NCBI GenBank assembly: GCA_020025545.1
Contig: JAHHRX010000009.1
Location: 1-64,000, forward strand
Direction of reading: 5' to 3'
Origin: Oscillospiraceae bacterium
Lineage (GTDB): Bacteria > Bacillota > Clostridia > Oscillospirales > Oscillospiraceae
Length of the DNA stretch: 64,000 bases
Shown: piece by piece, positions 16,843 through 25,888 of the stretch
Layout: each line of letters opens with the position of its first letter
Position numbering within the stretch: the stretch's first letter is position 1
Position numbers and translations under genes: made by a program
Notes under the pieces: generated by a model
Databases searched by the model: none
The model's input: the letters and a program-made list of their open reading frames with translations, nothing else
What the model was told of the DNA's origin: nothing

Positions 16843-18309
16843 ATGGGCAAGATAGGCTTTGACAATCATAAATATCTGCAAACCCAGTCGGCACATATCC
16901 AGCAGCGGCTGGATGTCTTCGGGGGTAAGCTCTATCTGGAATTTGGCGGAAAGCTGTATGACGATAACCATGCGGCTCGGGTACTGCCGGGATTTGAACC
17001 CGACAGCAAGCTGCAAATGCTGCTGCAGCTGAAGGAAAAAGTGGAAATCGTGATCGTCATTAATTCCTTCGACATTGAGAAAAATAAAATCCGGGGGGAT
17101 CTGGGCATTACCTATGACCGGGACGTGATCCGTCTGCTGGATATTTTCAGAAATCTGGGGCTTTATGTTTCCAGCGTGGTTTTGACCCGCTTCCATGAGC
17201 AGGCGGTGGCAAGAGCCTTTGAGACCCGTCTGGAAAGCCTTGGCGTCCGGGTTTACCACCACTATGATATCGACAGATATCCCTCCGATACTGCCCATGT
17301 GGTGAGCGAAGAGGGCCTTGGACGCAATGAATACATCGAAACCAGCCGTGAGCTGGTGGTGGTGACGGCCCCCGGCCCCGGCAGCGGCAAGCTGGCTACC
17401 TGCCTGAGCCAGCTCTATCATGAGCACAAGCGGGGCAACCGGGCGGGCTATGCAAAGTTTGAGACATTCCCCATCTGGAATCTGCCTCTGAATCATCCGG
17501 TGAACCTTGCCTACGAGGCAGCTACCGCAGATCTTGACGATGTGAATATGATCGACCCCTTCCATCTGGAAGCCTACGGAGAGACGACGGTGAACTATAA
17601 CCGTGATGTGGAGGCTTTCCCGGTGCTGCAGGAGATGTTCCGCCAGATTCTGGGGGAGTGCCCTTATAAATCCCCCACGGATATGGGTGTTAACATGGTG
17701 GGCAGCTGCATTGTGGACGATGAAACAGTCCGGGAAGCCGCCCGTCAGGAAATTATCCGCAGATATTATAATGCACTTTGCGACTACAAGAAGGGCAGAA
17801 CCTCTGACGAAGTGGTGCGGAAGATGGAACTGCTGATGAAAAAGGCGGCGGTGGATCTGTCCTCCCGGACTGTGGTGGCTGCGGCGCTGGCACGGGAGGA
17901 GGAAACGGGACTTCCCGCAACCGCAATGTACCTGCCGGACGGCCGGATCGTCACCGGAAAGACAACCAATCTGCTGGGAGCCTCGGCGGCGCTGCTGCTG
18001 AATGCCCTTAAGGAGCTGGGAGGTATCCGGGAAAAGCTGCATCTGATTTCTCCCGTGGTCATCGATCCCATCCAGCATCTCAAGGTGGAGCATCTGGGGA
18101 ACCGAAACCCACGGCTTCACAGCGACGAGGTGCTGATAGCCCTTTCCATTTGTGCAGCCACCAATCCTACGGCAGAGCTTGCCATGGAGCAGCTTTCAAA
18201 GCTGCGAGGCTGTGAGATGCACTCCACAGTGATTCTTTCCGAGGTGGATGAACAGACATTCAAGCGTCTGGGGGTCAATGTGACCTGCGAGCCGAAATTC
18301 AACGTATAA
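16843..18309 (+). CDS. DUF1846 (UPF0371) family protein
   Basis: A 488-residue cytoplasmic protein with the diagnostic stretches KIGFDNHKYLQTQSAHI, GRNEYIETSRELVVVTAPGP, GSGKLATCLSQLYHEHKRG, YAKFETFPIWNLPLNHPVN and KSPTDMGVNMVGSCIVDD. Structures of this family show several alpha/beta domains, and the biochemical role is unsettled. The GSGKLAT segment resembles a phosphate loop. ATG 16843 is preferred over GTG 16834 because GAAGGAAG lies 8-10 bases before the ATG. Full family length, own terminator, no operon partner. Confidence 0.9.
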   Translation: MGKIGFDNHKYLQTQSAHIQQRLDVFGGKLYLEFGGKLYDDNHAARVLPGFEPDSKLQMLLQLKEKVEIVIVINSFDIEKNKIRGDLGITYDRDVIRLLDIFRNLGLYVSSVVLTRFHEQAVARAFETRLESLGVRVYHHYDIDRYPSDTAHVVSEEGLGRNEYIETSRELVVVTAPGPGSGKLATCLSQLYHEHKRGNRAGYAKFETFPIWNLPLNHPVNLAYEAATADLDDVNMIDPFHLEAYGETTVNYNRDVEAFPVLQEMFRQILGECPYKSPTDMGVNMVGSCIVDDETVREAARQEIIRRYYNALCDYKKGRTSDEVVRKMELLMKKAAVDLSSRTVVAAALAREEETGLPATAMYLPDGRIVTGKTTNLLGASAALLLNALKELGGIREKLHLISPVVIDPIQHLKVEHLGNRNPRLHSDEVLIALSICAATNPTAELAMEQLSKLRGCEMHSTVILSEVDEQTFKRLGVNVTCEPKFNV

Positions 18310-18311
18310 CA

Positions 18312-18341
18312 AAAAACCGACTGCTTATGCAGTCGGTTTTT
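18312..18341 (+). terminator. Terminator of the DUF1846 gene
   Basis: AAAAACCGACTGC, loop TTAT, GCAGTCGGTTTTT: a perfect 13-bp stem. Confidence 0.92.
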
Positions 18342-18366
18342 GTGGTTACAGGAGTAAAATCATAAC

Positions 18367-18510
18367 TTATCCGTTCTTTTTCCACGGATAATTCCATTGC
18401 GCATGGTTTTCTGCGGGGAGCATGAACATATTGACATCGTAGCGCCCCTGCTGAGCCCGGTATTCCGCTTCCCATGCACAGTCGCAGATGTAAACTTCGT
18501 CATCAATCAC
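18367..18510 (-). CDS. Possible 47-residue protein coupled to the pullulanase gene
   Basis: A GTG at 18510-18508 overlaps the pullulanase TGA (GTGA), opening a 47-codon frame ending at 18367. The product begins MIDDEVYICDCAWEAEYRAQ and ends in HAQWNYPWKKNG, rich in Trp, Tyr and acidic residues. There is no signal peptide and I recognise no family. The overlap geometry is typical of translational coupling. There is no separate ribosome site, and the frame could also be the relic of an extended pullulanase C-terminus reached by a frameshift. Confidence 0.35.
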   Translation of the reverse strand: MIDDEVYICDCAWEAEYRAQQGRYDVNMFMLPAENHAQWNYPWKKNG

Positions 18511-21200
18511 TTGGATTTCTTTTTGTAAATCACAACTGCGGTAATGGCGGCCGCCGCAATGACAGCGGCACCGATGCCCAGCCACAGCCCCCAATTGGGA
18601 CTGCCCTTTTCGGCGGAAGCAGACTCTGCCCCGGCAGGAGCGGCTTCTTTCACGAGAACCAGAGCGGAAATGGGATCTACGGTGGCGGTGCCGCTGACGG
18701 AGCCGAGAACCTCGGTACCGGCCTTTTCACCGTTGATGTAGATATTCCAGTTGCCTTCGGGCAGTTTAATCTCAGCTTCGTTCTTGTTGGCATTGAATAC
18801 AACAAACATACCGTCAGCGGCGGTATCTCCGTTGATGCCGCCCTGAATGTTGAATGCTACCACATTGGCAGGGGTGCCGTTTACGGGGGTGATGCCTTCA
18901 CTGACCATGTCTGCGTCGGTCATCCGTAGAGCGGAGTGCGCCTTGCGGAAGGCAATCAGGCCCTTGTAGTAGTTATAGACATCCTGATACTGGGCATCGC
19001 TGAGGGTGTCCCACTTGATGGAGTTGACGGCATCGGGCCTGCTGTAGCTGTTGTGCTCAAAAGTGCCGTCGCCGAGAGGCTTGGAGCGGAGAATCTCTTC
19101 GCCGGCATGGATGAAGGGAACCCCCTGAGAGGTCAGATAAATGGCGGCTGCCAGATTGTTCATACGGATTTGATCGTCACGGGATGCATTGGGGGTAGAA
19201 AGCACAATTCGGTCAAAAAGCGTGTTGTTATCATGGCAGGAGGCATAGTTTATGGTTTGCAGAGGGGTACGGCACCAGTTTGGCTGACCCAGGAAGCACT
19301 GCTTGAGGTCGAATTCCTTACCGGATGCGCCGGAAACAAATCCGGTGCTCTGATCGAACACGCTGCCCTTCAGCATATCCCGGATGGTATCGTTAAAGAA
19401 TGCAAAACCGGGAACCTTGGAAGCGTTTTGCTGGGTGGTCATGGTGTAGCCGGGTTTGGTGGGGGTGGTATTCATAGACCAGCCCTCGCCGTAGAACACC
19501 ACATTGGGATGGGTCTTGTGAACCTCAGTCATTACGGTGTTGATGGTTTCGGTGTCAATCAGACCCACAAGGTCAAAGCGGAAGCCGTCTACATGGTATT
19601 CATCCGCCCAGTATTTTACGGAATCCACAATATACTTGCTGACCATGGCCCGCTCGGAAGCAGTGTCATTGCCGCAGCCGGAGCCGTTGGAACCGGGGCG
19701 GGAGAAGTAGCCGGGGACGATCTGATTGAAGCAGAATCTGCCGGAATCCTGCACATGGTTGTAAACCACATCCATGATCACGCTGATGCCGTTATCGTGA
19801 AGCCCCTTCACCATCTGCTTCATTTCGCTGACCCGGACGGCACCGTTATAGGGATCGGTGGAGTAGGAACCTTCGGGAACATTGTAGTTCACGGGATCGT
19901 AACCCCAGTTGAACTGCGGCTGATCCAGCTTGGTCTCGTCTACGGAACCGAAGTCGTAGGCGGGCAGGATATGCAGGTGGGTGATGCCAAGATCCTTGAT
20001 GTGATCGAGGCCGGTGGGGTTTCCGTTGGCGTTAGTGGTGCCGGTTTCGATGAGCCCCAGAAATTTGCCCGTATTTTTGATGCCGGAGCTTGCATCCGAG
20101 GACAGATCACGGATATGCAGCTCATAAATGATGGCATCGGTAAAATTCTTTCCGGCATTGGGATCCTTGTCGCTGTCCCAGCCGGAGGGGTTGGTGGCTG
20201 CAAGATCCAGAATCATGGCACGATGCCCGTTGACACCGGTGGTTCTGGCGTAGGGATCGCAGGCTTCATTTACAGTGCCGTCCAGATCCACCAGATAGGT
20301 GTAGTAGGTGCCGTTTTTGTCGCCTTCCAGCGTGGCAACCCAGGTGCCGTTGACATCCTTGGTCATGGCGACCTGTTCCACGGGCTTATCCTGCTTCGCA
20401 GGATCGCCGTCGGTGTAGAGGTTTACGGTAACGGCTTTGGCGGTAGGTGCCCAGACACGCAGGGCGGTTTGATCCTTGGTGTAGGTGGCACCCAGATCGC
20501 TGCCGGTATAGGTGTTTTCCTTTTCAAAGTCAGCACTTGCATAATAATCTGGCATTTCGATTGTGTACTCCCGGTTTTCAAAAATGATTTTGTAGCTCCT
20601 GTCGGCAGCCAGAGGCTCCCTGAGGGTCAGATAATAGTAGTTGGAAACGGCTTTGATACTCTCAATGGCGCACTCGCCGTCCGCACCCCTGACAGTAAAG
20701 GTTTGTGTGGTGGGCTCTTTTTCGGGAGGGCCGGAAAGCTTGACGGCAATTTTCAGTTTGCCGTCATATCTGGAACCAACGATGACAGTGCCTTTGACCA
20801 CATCACTGCCGTACTCAATTCTGTGACCCTTGACACCGGATTCCACATAGACATGGACGGTGCCGCCCAGCACACCGGCAAGATCGATGAACTGATCTTC
20901 TTCCACATCCTTGGCTTCCCATTCGCCCAGGCGGACGATGTAGCCAACCTGTGTTGCGCCGGGTTTTAAGTGGTAGGTCGCCACCATTTCGCCGTTTTCT
21001 TCTTCAAAAGGATGGGCTGTACCCTGATCCGTCCAGAACCAGGTGCTCCAATTGTCGTATTTTCCGTCGGGGCGGTGGTAATGCAGCTTGATGGTGATGT
21101 CATTTGCCGCAAAGGCGGATAAACGCAGACCGCCGGTGCCCAGCAGAAAACCGGACAGCATCGCAACCGCTAAAACAAAGGAAAGGACACGTTTTTTCAT
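18507..21200 (-). CDS. pulA: Type I pullulanase, secreted and membrane-anchored
   Basis: An 897-residue debranching enzyme hydrolysing alpha-1,6 bonds of pullulan, starch or glycogen outside the cell. Signal peptide 1-32; CBM41-like starch-binding domain about 34-130 (IKLHYHRPDGKYDNWSTWFW); CBM48 about 235-330; GH13 domain about 355-770. GH13 motifs: NWGYDPVNYNVPEGSYS (431-447), DVVYNH (477-482), nucleophile Asp543 in GFRFDLVGL, acid Glu572 in YGEGW, and SCHDNNTLFDR. A C-terminal helix (about 867-890) plus KKKSK anchors it; no LPXTG is present. Start supported by AGGAGG. A clear promoter and a palindrome lie upstream. A decayed relative sits at 4943-5924. Confidence 0.95.
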   Translation of the reverse strand: MKKRVLSFVLAVAMLSGFLLGTGGLRLSAFAANDITIKLHYHRPDGKYDNWSTWFWTDQGTAHPFEEENGEMVATYHLKPGATQVGYIVRLGEWEAKDVEEDQFIDLAGVLGGTVHVYVESGVKGHRIEYGSDVVKGTVIVGSRYDGKLKIAVKLSGPPEKEPTTQTFTVRGADGECAIESIKAVSNYYYLTLREPLAADRSYKIIFENREYTIEMPDYYASADFEKENTYTGSDLGATYTKDQTALRVWAPTAKAVTVNLYTDGDPAKQDKPVEQVAMTKDVNGTWVATLEGDKNGTYYTYLVDLDGTVNEACDPYARTTGVNGHRAMILDLAATNPSGWDSDKDPNAGKNFTDAIIYELHIRDLSSDASSGIKNTGKFLGLIETGTTNANGNPTGLDHIKDLGITHLHILPAYDFGSVDETKLDQPQFNWGYDPVNYNVPEGSYSTDPYNGAVRVSEMKQMVKGLHDNGISVIMDVVYNHVQDSGRFCFNQIVPGYFSRPGSNGSGCGNDTASERAMVSKYIVDSVKYWADEYHVDGFRFDLVGLIDTETINTVMTEVHKTHPNVVFYGEGWSMNTTPTKPGYTMTTQQNASKVPGFAFFNDTIRDMLKGSVFDQSTGFVSGASGKEFDLKQCFLGQPNWCRTPLQTINYASCHDNNTLFDRIVLSTPNASRDDQIRMNNLAAAIYLTSQGVPFIHAGEEILRSKPLGDGTFEHNSYSRPDAVNSIKWDTLSDAQYQDVYNYYKGLIAFRKAHSALRMTDADMVSEGITPVNGTPANVVAFNIQGGINGDTAADGMFVVFNANKNEAEIKLPEGNWNIYINGEKAGTEVLGSVSGTATVDPISALVLVKEAAPAGAESASAEKGSPNWGLWLGIGAAVIAAAAITAVVIYKKKSK

Positions 21201-21253
21201 ACTGATTTCCTCCTGCTAAATTGCACATATTTGGCTTGCATTTGCCTGTAAAA

Positions 21254-21298
21254 ATTATATCATTGCGACACAGAATTGTAAAGGAAGTTTGCGCAAAC
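21254..21298 (-). promoter_or_regulatory. Pullulanase promoter with an upstream 12-bp palindrome
   Basis: Minus-strand TTTACA (21277-21282), a 17-base spacer and TATAAT (21254-21259). Immediately upstream of the -35 is the perfect palindrome GTTTGCGCAAAC (21287-21298), resembling half-sites of LacI/GalR-type maltose regulators. The remaining bases to 21627 hold no gene that I can support. Confidence 0.65.
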
Positions 21299-21627
21299 GG
21301 TTTACCAGAATTTGCAATGATTTTTTTGTTGGAATTGCACAGGGCGCCGCCGCGAAAGCCAGGATCCTCTGGAAAAATGACGGGGCATTTTCTGCGGCAT
21401 GGGGAAAAAATCGGCGTCCGCAGAGGGAAAAAGCGGTATTGTGTGCGCTTTGGAAGCAAAAAATGCCGGGCCTGACCGTGATTTTGGCACATTGGAGCCC
21501 TGCGCAAAGGGAGCAGAATCAAAATAATTCTTGAAAACAGCAGGATTTTGCGGTATAACAATGTTGTTAATTACCATCCATCGATTTTGGCTTTATGCCG
21601 AATGCCAGAAATGAGGTTTTACGCAAT

Positions 21628-22815
21628 ATGGAAAGAAAAATTGGTACCACATCCAGAGGCATCCGCTGCCCCATAGCCCGGGAAGGCGACGATGTTTGCA
21701 AGTTTGTCGTAGACAGTGTGCTGAGCGCAGCAGAAAGTGAAGATTTCCGACTCCATGACAGAGATATTGTGGCGGTAACGGAATCTGTGGTAGCCCGGAC
21801 ACAGGGCAACTACGCCAGCGTGGATGCTATCGCAAAGGATGTAAGAGCAAAGCTGGGCGGCGAGACCATTGGTGTGATTTTCCCCATCCTCTCCCGGAAC
21901 CGTTTTGCCATCTGCCTGCGGGGCATTGCCAAGGGAGCGAAGAAGGTTGTTCTGATGCTGAGCTATCCCTCCGATGAGGTGGGCAATGAGCTGGTAAGTC
22001 TTGACAATCTGGATGCAGCCAATGTGAATCCATACAGCGATGTTCTGACTGAGGAAAAGTATCGGGAGCTGTTCGGTGAAAACCGGCATCCCTTTACCAA
22101 TGTGGATTATGTGCAATACTATGGCGATCTAATTCGTGAGTCCGGTGCTGAGGCAGAAATCATTTTTGCCAACAATCCCCGTGTCATTCTGAACTATACC
22201 AAGAAAGTCCTGACCTGCGATATCCACACCCGTGCCCGCACCAAGCGGATTCTGAAGGCTGCCGGTGCAGAACTGGTGCTGGGTCTGGACGATATTCTGA
22301 ACGAGAGCGTGGACGGCAGCGGTTTCAACACTCGCTTCGGTCTGCTGGGCTCCAACAAGTCCACGGAAAATACCATTAAGCTGTTCCCCAATGACTGCAA
22401 GGATCTGGTTATGGAGATCCAGCAGAAGCTCCTGGAAAAGACCGGCTGCCATATTGAGGTTATGGTCTACGGCGACGGTGCTTTCAAGGATCCCGTGGGC
22501 AAGATCTGGGAGCTGGCCGACCCCAGCGTTTCCGTAGCAAACACCCCCGGTCTGGAGGGAACCCCCAATGAGCTGAAGCTCAAGTATCTGGCGGACAACG
22601 ATTTCGGCAATCTCTCCGGTGCGGAGCTGCAGGAAGCCGTTGAGCAGCGGATCCGGGAGAAGGGCGATGTGGCGGGATCCATGGCCTCTCAGGGCACAAC
22701 GCCCCGTCGTCTGACAGATCTCATCGGCTCACTGTGTGACCTTACCTCCGGCTCCGGTGACAAGGGTACCCCGGTGGTTCTGGTTCAGGGCTATTTCGAC
22801 AACTACACCATGTAA
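21628..22815 (+). CDS. CofE-like gamma-glutamyl ligase family protein (F420-0:L-glutamate ligase homologue)
   Basis: A 395-residue protein. Known CofE enzymes use GTP to attach glutamate to coenzyme F420-0. Matching segments include IGTTSRGIRCPIAREGDD, DIVAVTESVVARTQGNYAS, GVIFPILSRNRFAICLRGIA and VMVYGDGAFKDPVGKIWELADP. It is longer than archaeal CofE (about 250 residues) and has a C-terminal extension. Start ATG 21628 has GAGG about 11 bases upstream; an in-frame ATG at 21595 has none. No other F420 gene is visible in the window and most Clostridia are not known to make F420, so the true substrate is likely different or unknown. Confidence 0.75.
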   Translation: MERKIGTTSRGIRCPIAREGDDVCKFVVDSVLSAAESEDFRLHDRDIVAVTESVVARTQGNYASVDAIAKDVRAKLGGETIGVIFPILSRNRFAICLRGIAKGAKKVVLMLSYPSDEVGNELVSLDNLDAANVNPYSDVLTEEKYRELFGENRHPFTNVDYVQYYGDLIRESGAEAEIIFANNPRVILNYTKKVLTCDIHTRARTKRILKAAGAELVLGLDDILNESVDGSGFNTRFGLLGSNKSTENTIKLFPNDCKDLVMEIQQKLLEKTGCHIEVMVYGDGAFKDPVGKIWELADPSVSVANTPGLEGTPNELKLKYLADNDFGNLSGAELQEAVEQRIREKGDVAGSMASQGTTPRRLTDLIGSLCDLTSGSGDKGTPVVLVQGYFDNYTM

Positions 22816-22824
22816 ATACAAATC

Positions 22825-22855
22825 GGGCGCACCGGGATTTTCCTGCGGTGCGCCC
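22825..22855 (+). terminator. Terminator of the CofE-like gene
   Basis: GGGCGCACC (22825-22833) and GGTGCGCCC (22847-22855) followed by TTTTC. Confidence 0.9.
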
Positions 22856-22942
22856 TTTTCTGTGCCATTGCCGCCTGCGGGAGGGAATGGCACTTTTACT
22901 TTGGCATTTTGGGGTATTTTTCTTGAAAATACAAAAAACTAT

Positions 22943-22971
22943 TTGCATGGATTGTAAAAATATAGTATACT
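22943..22971 (+). promoter_or_regulatory. Promoter of the DHH-DHH-surE operon
   Basis: TTGCAT (22943-22948), a 17-base spacer and TATACT (22966-22971), 54 bases upstream of the first ATG. Confidence 0.7.
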
Positions 22972-23025
22972 AAAATGTAAGACACTTCTTACACCCTAAT
23001 ATTTTATAACCTGAGAGGTAACTCA

Positions 23026-23967
23026 ATGTTTGAAAAATTGTTGCAGGAGATCGTCGATCATCAGACGATTATCATTCACCGCCACACCAATCCCGATGGC
23101 GATGCCATGGGAAGTCAGATCGGTCTGAAGCACATCATCAAAGAGAACTTCCCTGAGAAGGAAGTCCTTGTGGTGGGTGACCCCGCGGGCCGGTATGGCT
23201 TTATGGCGGACAGCATCATGGATGAAGTGCCGGATGAAAAGTATCAGGGCGCTCTGGCAATCATCCTCGATACCTCCGCAAGACACCTGATCAGCGATGA
23301 CCGCTACACCCTGGCAGAGCGTACGGCCCGGGTAGATCACCACATCTTCTGCGAGCAAATCGCCCAGGTGGAAGTGGTGGACACCTCCTATGAAAGCTGC
23401 TGCGGCCTCATTACGGAGTTTGCAAGAGAAAGCGGCCTGCGGCTGTCTGACCTTGCTGCCCAGTCCCTCTACACCGGCACCGTCACAGATTCCGGCCGGT
23501 TCCGCTATGATTCCACCACTGCTGAGACCTTCCGCCGGGTGGCATTCTTAATGGAGCAGAAGGTTGATACCAATGCCATTTATCGGGATCTCTACGCCGA
23601 TGATTTTGAAAAGATCAAAACCAAGGCGCAGTTCGTCCTGAAAATCCGCTTTACCGAGCATCAGGTGGCTTATATCTACAACACCAGAGAAGAGGTGGAG
23701 GCGCTGGGGATGGATACCTTCAGCGTGTCCCGCGGCATGGTGGGCACTATGTCCGACATCAAGGGTGTCAGCATTTGGGTCAATTTCACCGAATCCGACA
23801 GGGGTGTGCTCTGCGAGCTGCGCTCCAATCAGTTTAACATTAACCCGATCGCCGTGAAATACGGCGGCGGCGGTCACGCAAAGGCCAGCGGCGCCTGCGT
23901 AGCCACAAAGGAAGAAGCTATGCATATGCTGGCTGATCTGGATCAGCTGGCGAAGGAGGCATTATGA
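23026..23967 (+). CDS. DHH/DHHA1 phosphoesterase (NrnA-like), copy 1
   Basis: A 313-residue cytoplasmic protein. DHH motifs: HRHTNPDGDAMGSQIGLKHI, LAIILDTSARHL, VDHHIF, TGTVTDSGRFRYDSTT; DHHA1 end: KYGGGGHAKASGA. The family covers oligoribonuclease NrnA and 3'-phosphoadenosine phosphatases as well as dinucleotide hydrolases of c-di-AMP breakdown; length and the GGGGHAKASG end fit NrnA. GAGAGG ribosome site. Its stop overlaps the next gene's ATG by four bases (ATGA). Confidence 0.88.
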   Translation: MFEKLLQEIVDHQTIIIHRHTNPDGDAMGSQIGLKHIIKENFPEKEVLVVGDPAGRYGFMADSIMDEVPDEKYQGALAIILDTSARHLISDDRYTLAERTARVDHHIFCEQIAQVEVVDTSYESCCGLITEFARESGLRLSDLAAQSLYTGTVTDSGRFRYDSTTAETFRRVAFLMEQKVDTNAIYRDLYADDFEKIKTKAQFVLKIRFTEHQVAYIYNTREEVEALGMDTFSVSRGMVGTMSDIKGVSIWVNFTESDRGVLCELRSNQFNINPIAVKYGGGGHAKASGACVATKEEAMHMLADLDQLAKEAL

Positions 23968-24950
23968 ATCAGGAAATTATGAACGAAATCATGGAAAAGA
24001 TCAGACAGTATGATCGGATCCTTATTTTCCGGCATTTCCGTCCCGACGGCGATGCCATCGGCTCAACCAAGGGCCTGCAGGCGATTCTCCGAGCAACTTA
24101 TCCCGAGAAGGAGATCCTGCTGCAGAACAATGATTCCTCCGATTACCTGGCATTTCTCGGCCCGGAGGATGCCATTATCGCAGAGGAGAAGTATGCAGAT
24201 GCTCTGGCAATCGTGCTGGATACCGGTACGGCTGACCGGGTTTCCAACCAGAAGTTCACCCTCTGCAAGGAAGTGGTGAAGATCGATCATCACATCGATA
24301 AAAACCCCTTCGGCGACTGCTCCTGGGTGGAAGATCAGCGTTCCTCCACCTGTGAGATGATAGTAAAGTTCTACGACACCTTCAAGGATGAGCTGAAGCT
24401 CACCAAGGAAGCTGCAACCTATCTTTACACCGGTATGGTCACGGATTCCGGCCGCTTCCGCTTTAACAGCGTATCCGGCGACACCATGCGCTATGCCGGC
24501 ATCCTGCTGGATCAGAAGCTGGACACCGATGTGCTGTTTGCTAACCTCTATCTGGAGGATTTTGACTACCTCAAGTTCAAGGCCTACATCTACAAGAAGA
24601 TGAAGCTCACCGAAAACGGGGTTGCGTACCTATTTGTGGATAAGGCAATGCAGGAAAAATTCGGCCTCAGCAGCGAGTCTGCCAGTGCTACCGTGTCCTC
24701 TATGGATTCCATCCGTGGCAGCATCTGCTGGCTGGCCTTCATCGAAAGTCAGGACGAGGAAGACAAGATCCGTGTGCGTCTGCGCTCCCGCTTCATGCCG
24801 ATCAATCATCTGGCAGAGGCACACCACGGCGGCGGCCATGCCTTTGCCAGCGGTGCTACCGTGTTCAGCCGCAAGGAAATGCGTCAGCTCATCAAGGAGG
24901 CCGATGCCTGCGTGAAGGAATACAAGGAGAATCACGAGGGCTGGCTATGA
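23964..24950 (+). CDS. DHH/DHHA1 phosphoesterase (NrnA-like), copy 2
   Basis: A 328-residue paralogue of the preceding gene. It keeps FRHFRPDGDAIGSTKGLQAI, LAIVLDTGTADR, IDHHID, TGMVTDSGRFRFNSV and HHGGGHAFASGATV, so the metal-binding residues of both domains are intact. The ATGA overlaps with its neighbours on both sides imply coupled translation and equimolar expression. A tandem duplication followed by divergence is inferred. The two products may form a heteromer or split the substrate range. Confidence 0.88.
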   Translation: MNQEIMNEIMEKIRQYDRILIFRHFRPDGDAIGSTKGLQAILRATYPEKEILLQNNDSSDYLAFLGPEDAIIAEEKYADALAIVLDTGTADRVSNQKFTLCKEVVKIDHHIDKNPFGDCSWVEDQRSSTCEMIVKFYDTFKDELKLTKEAATYLYTGMVTDSGRFRFNSVSGDTMRYAGILLDQKLDTDVLFANLYLEDFDYLKFKAYIYKKMKLTENGVAYLFVDKAMQEKFGLSSESASATVSSMDSIRGSICWLAFIESQDEEDKIRVRLRSRFMPINHLAEAHHGGGHAFASGATVFSRKEMRQLIKEADACVKEYKENHEGWL

Positions 24951-25666
24951 GGATTCTGATTACCAATGATGACAGCATATCTTCCTCTGTGCTGGCACCG
25001 CTGGCACAATGGGCCAGCAAGCTGGGGGAGGTGACCGTGGTTGTTCCCAAGGTGGAACAGAGCGGTAAAAGCCACGGTATTGAGCTGCACAAGGCATTTG
25101 AGGTGCTCAAGACTGACCGGATTCCCGGTATCGAGGCCTACACGGTGGATTCCACCCCTGCCGACTGCCTGCGCTACGCCGTTTTTGGCATGAAGCGCAC
25201 ATACGATCTGGTGATCTCCGGAATCAACCGGGGCCTCAACATGGGGCAGGATATCATGTATTCCGGAACCGCCGGTGCTATTTTTGAGGCCGCGGCCATG
25301 GGCATTCCCGCCGTCGCCGTTTCCACAGATCCTAACAGCTTCGATTCCGCACTGGCCCATCTGGATACGGTGGAGGATTTCTTCCGGAAGCATGATCTGC
25401 TGAGCAAAAACAGGCTTTACAATGTGAACATTCCGCTGGAGGTTAAGGGCATCCGCATCACCCGACAGGGCGGTCCTTACTTCTCTGACGACTTTGACAA
25501 TCTGGGGGATAATATGTACCGTGCCCACGGAAAATGCGTCTATCAGGACAGTGGCGACCTGGAGCTGGATACTGACGCTACCCTTCACGGTTACATATCC
25601 ATCTCACCCATGACCTGCAACCGGGTCAATATGGATGTGTTCAGAGAACTCAGAAAACTCAACTAA
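24947..25666 (+). CDS. surE: 5'/3'-nucleotidase SurE
   Basis: A 239-residue phosphatase releasing phosphate from nucleoside monophosphates, also active on short polyphosphate in characterised members. Start MRILITNDDSISSSVLAPLA holds the paired metal Asp residues; other family motifs are PADCLRYAVFG, SGINRGLNMGQDIMYSGTAGA and AVSTDP. It overlaps the upstream DHH gene by four bases. The joint operon suggests a chain: small RNA fragments or dinucleotides cut to NMPs by the DHH enzymes, then dephosphorylated by SurE. That pathway is an inference. Confidence 0.93.
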   Translation: MRILITNDDSISSSVLAPLAQWASKLGEVTVVVPKVEQSGKSHGIELHKAFEVLKTDRIPGIEAYTVDSTPADCLRYAVFGMKRTYDLVISGINRGLNMGQDIMYSGTAGAIFEAAAMGIPAVAVSTDPNSFDSALAHLDTVEDFFRKHDLLSKNRLYNVNIPLEVKGIRITRQGGPYFSDDFDNLGDNMYRAHGKCVYQDSGDLELDTDATLHGYISISPMTCNRVNMDVFRELRKLN

Positions 25667-25888
25667 AAAGAAAAAGGCGTACGGCGCTTGGTGGATACTC
25701 CCTAAGGTTGTATTTCCCCCAAAAGTTTAGGAACCTCTTTCTAACGGCTGCACGTTTTCTGCTCCCTGCAGAGTATAAAACGTACAGACGCTCTTCCGGT
25801 GTTCTTGCAGGTAGTGTTTGTGCGACTGCTCTCAGATGCCGATAGACCTGCCACTGCCTTCCGGCAGGGCGCGGAAAGGAGAACCTGT

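Noticed and set aside
18936..20969. 677-codon + strand frame opposite the pullulanase gene
   Set aside because: Antisense shadow of a gene with complete GH13 catalytic motifs; product is low-complexity and lacks domains.
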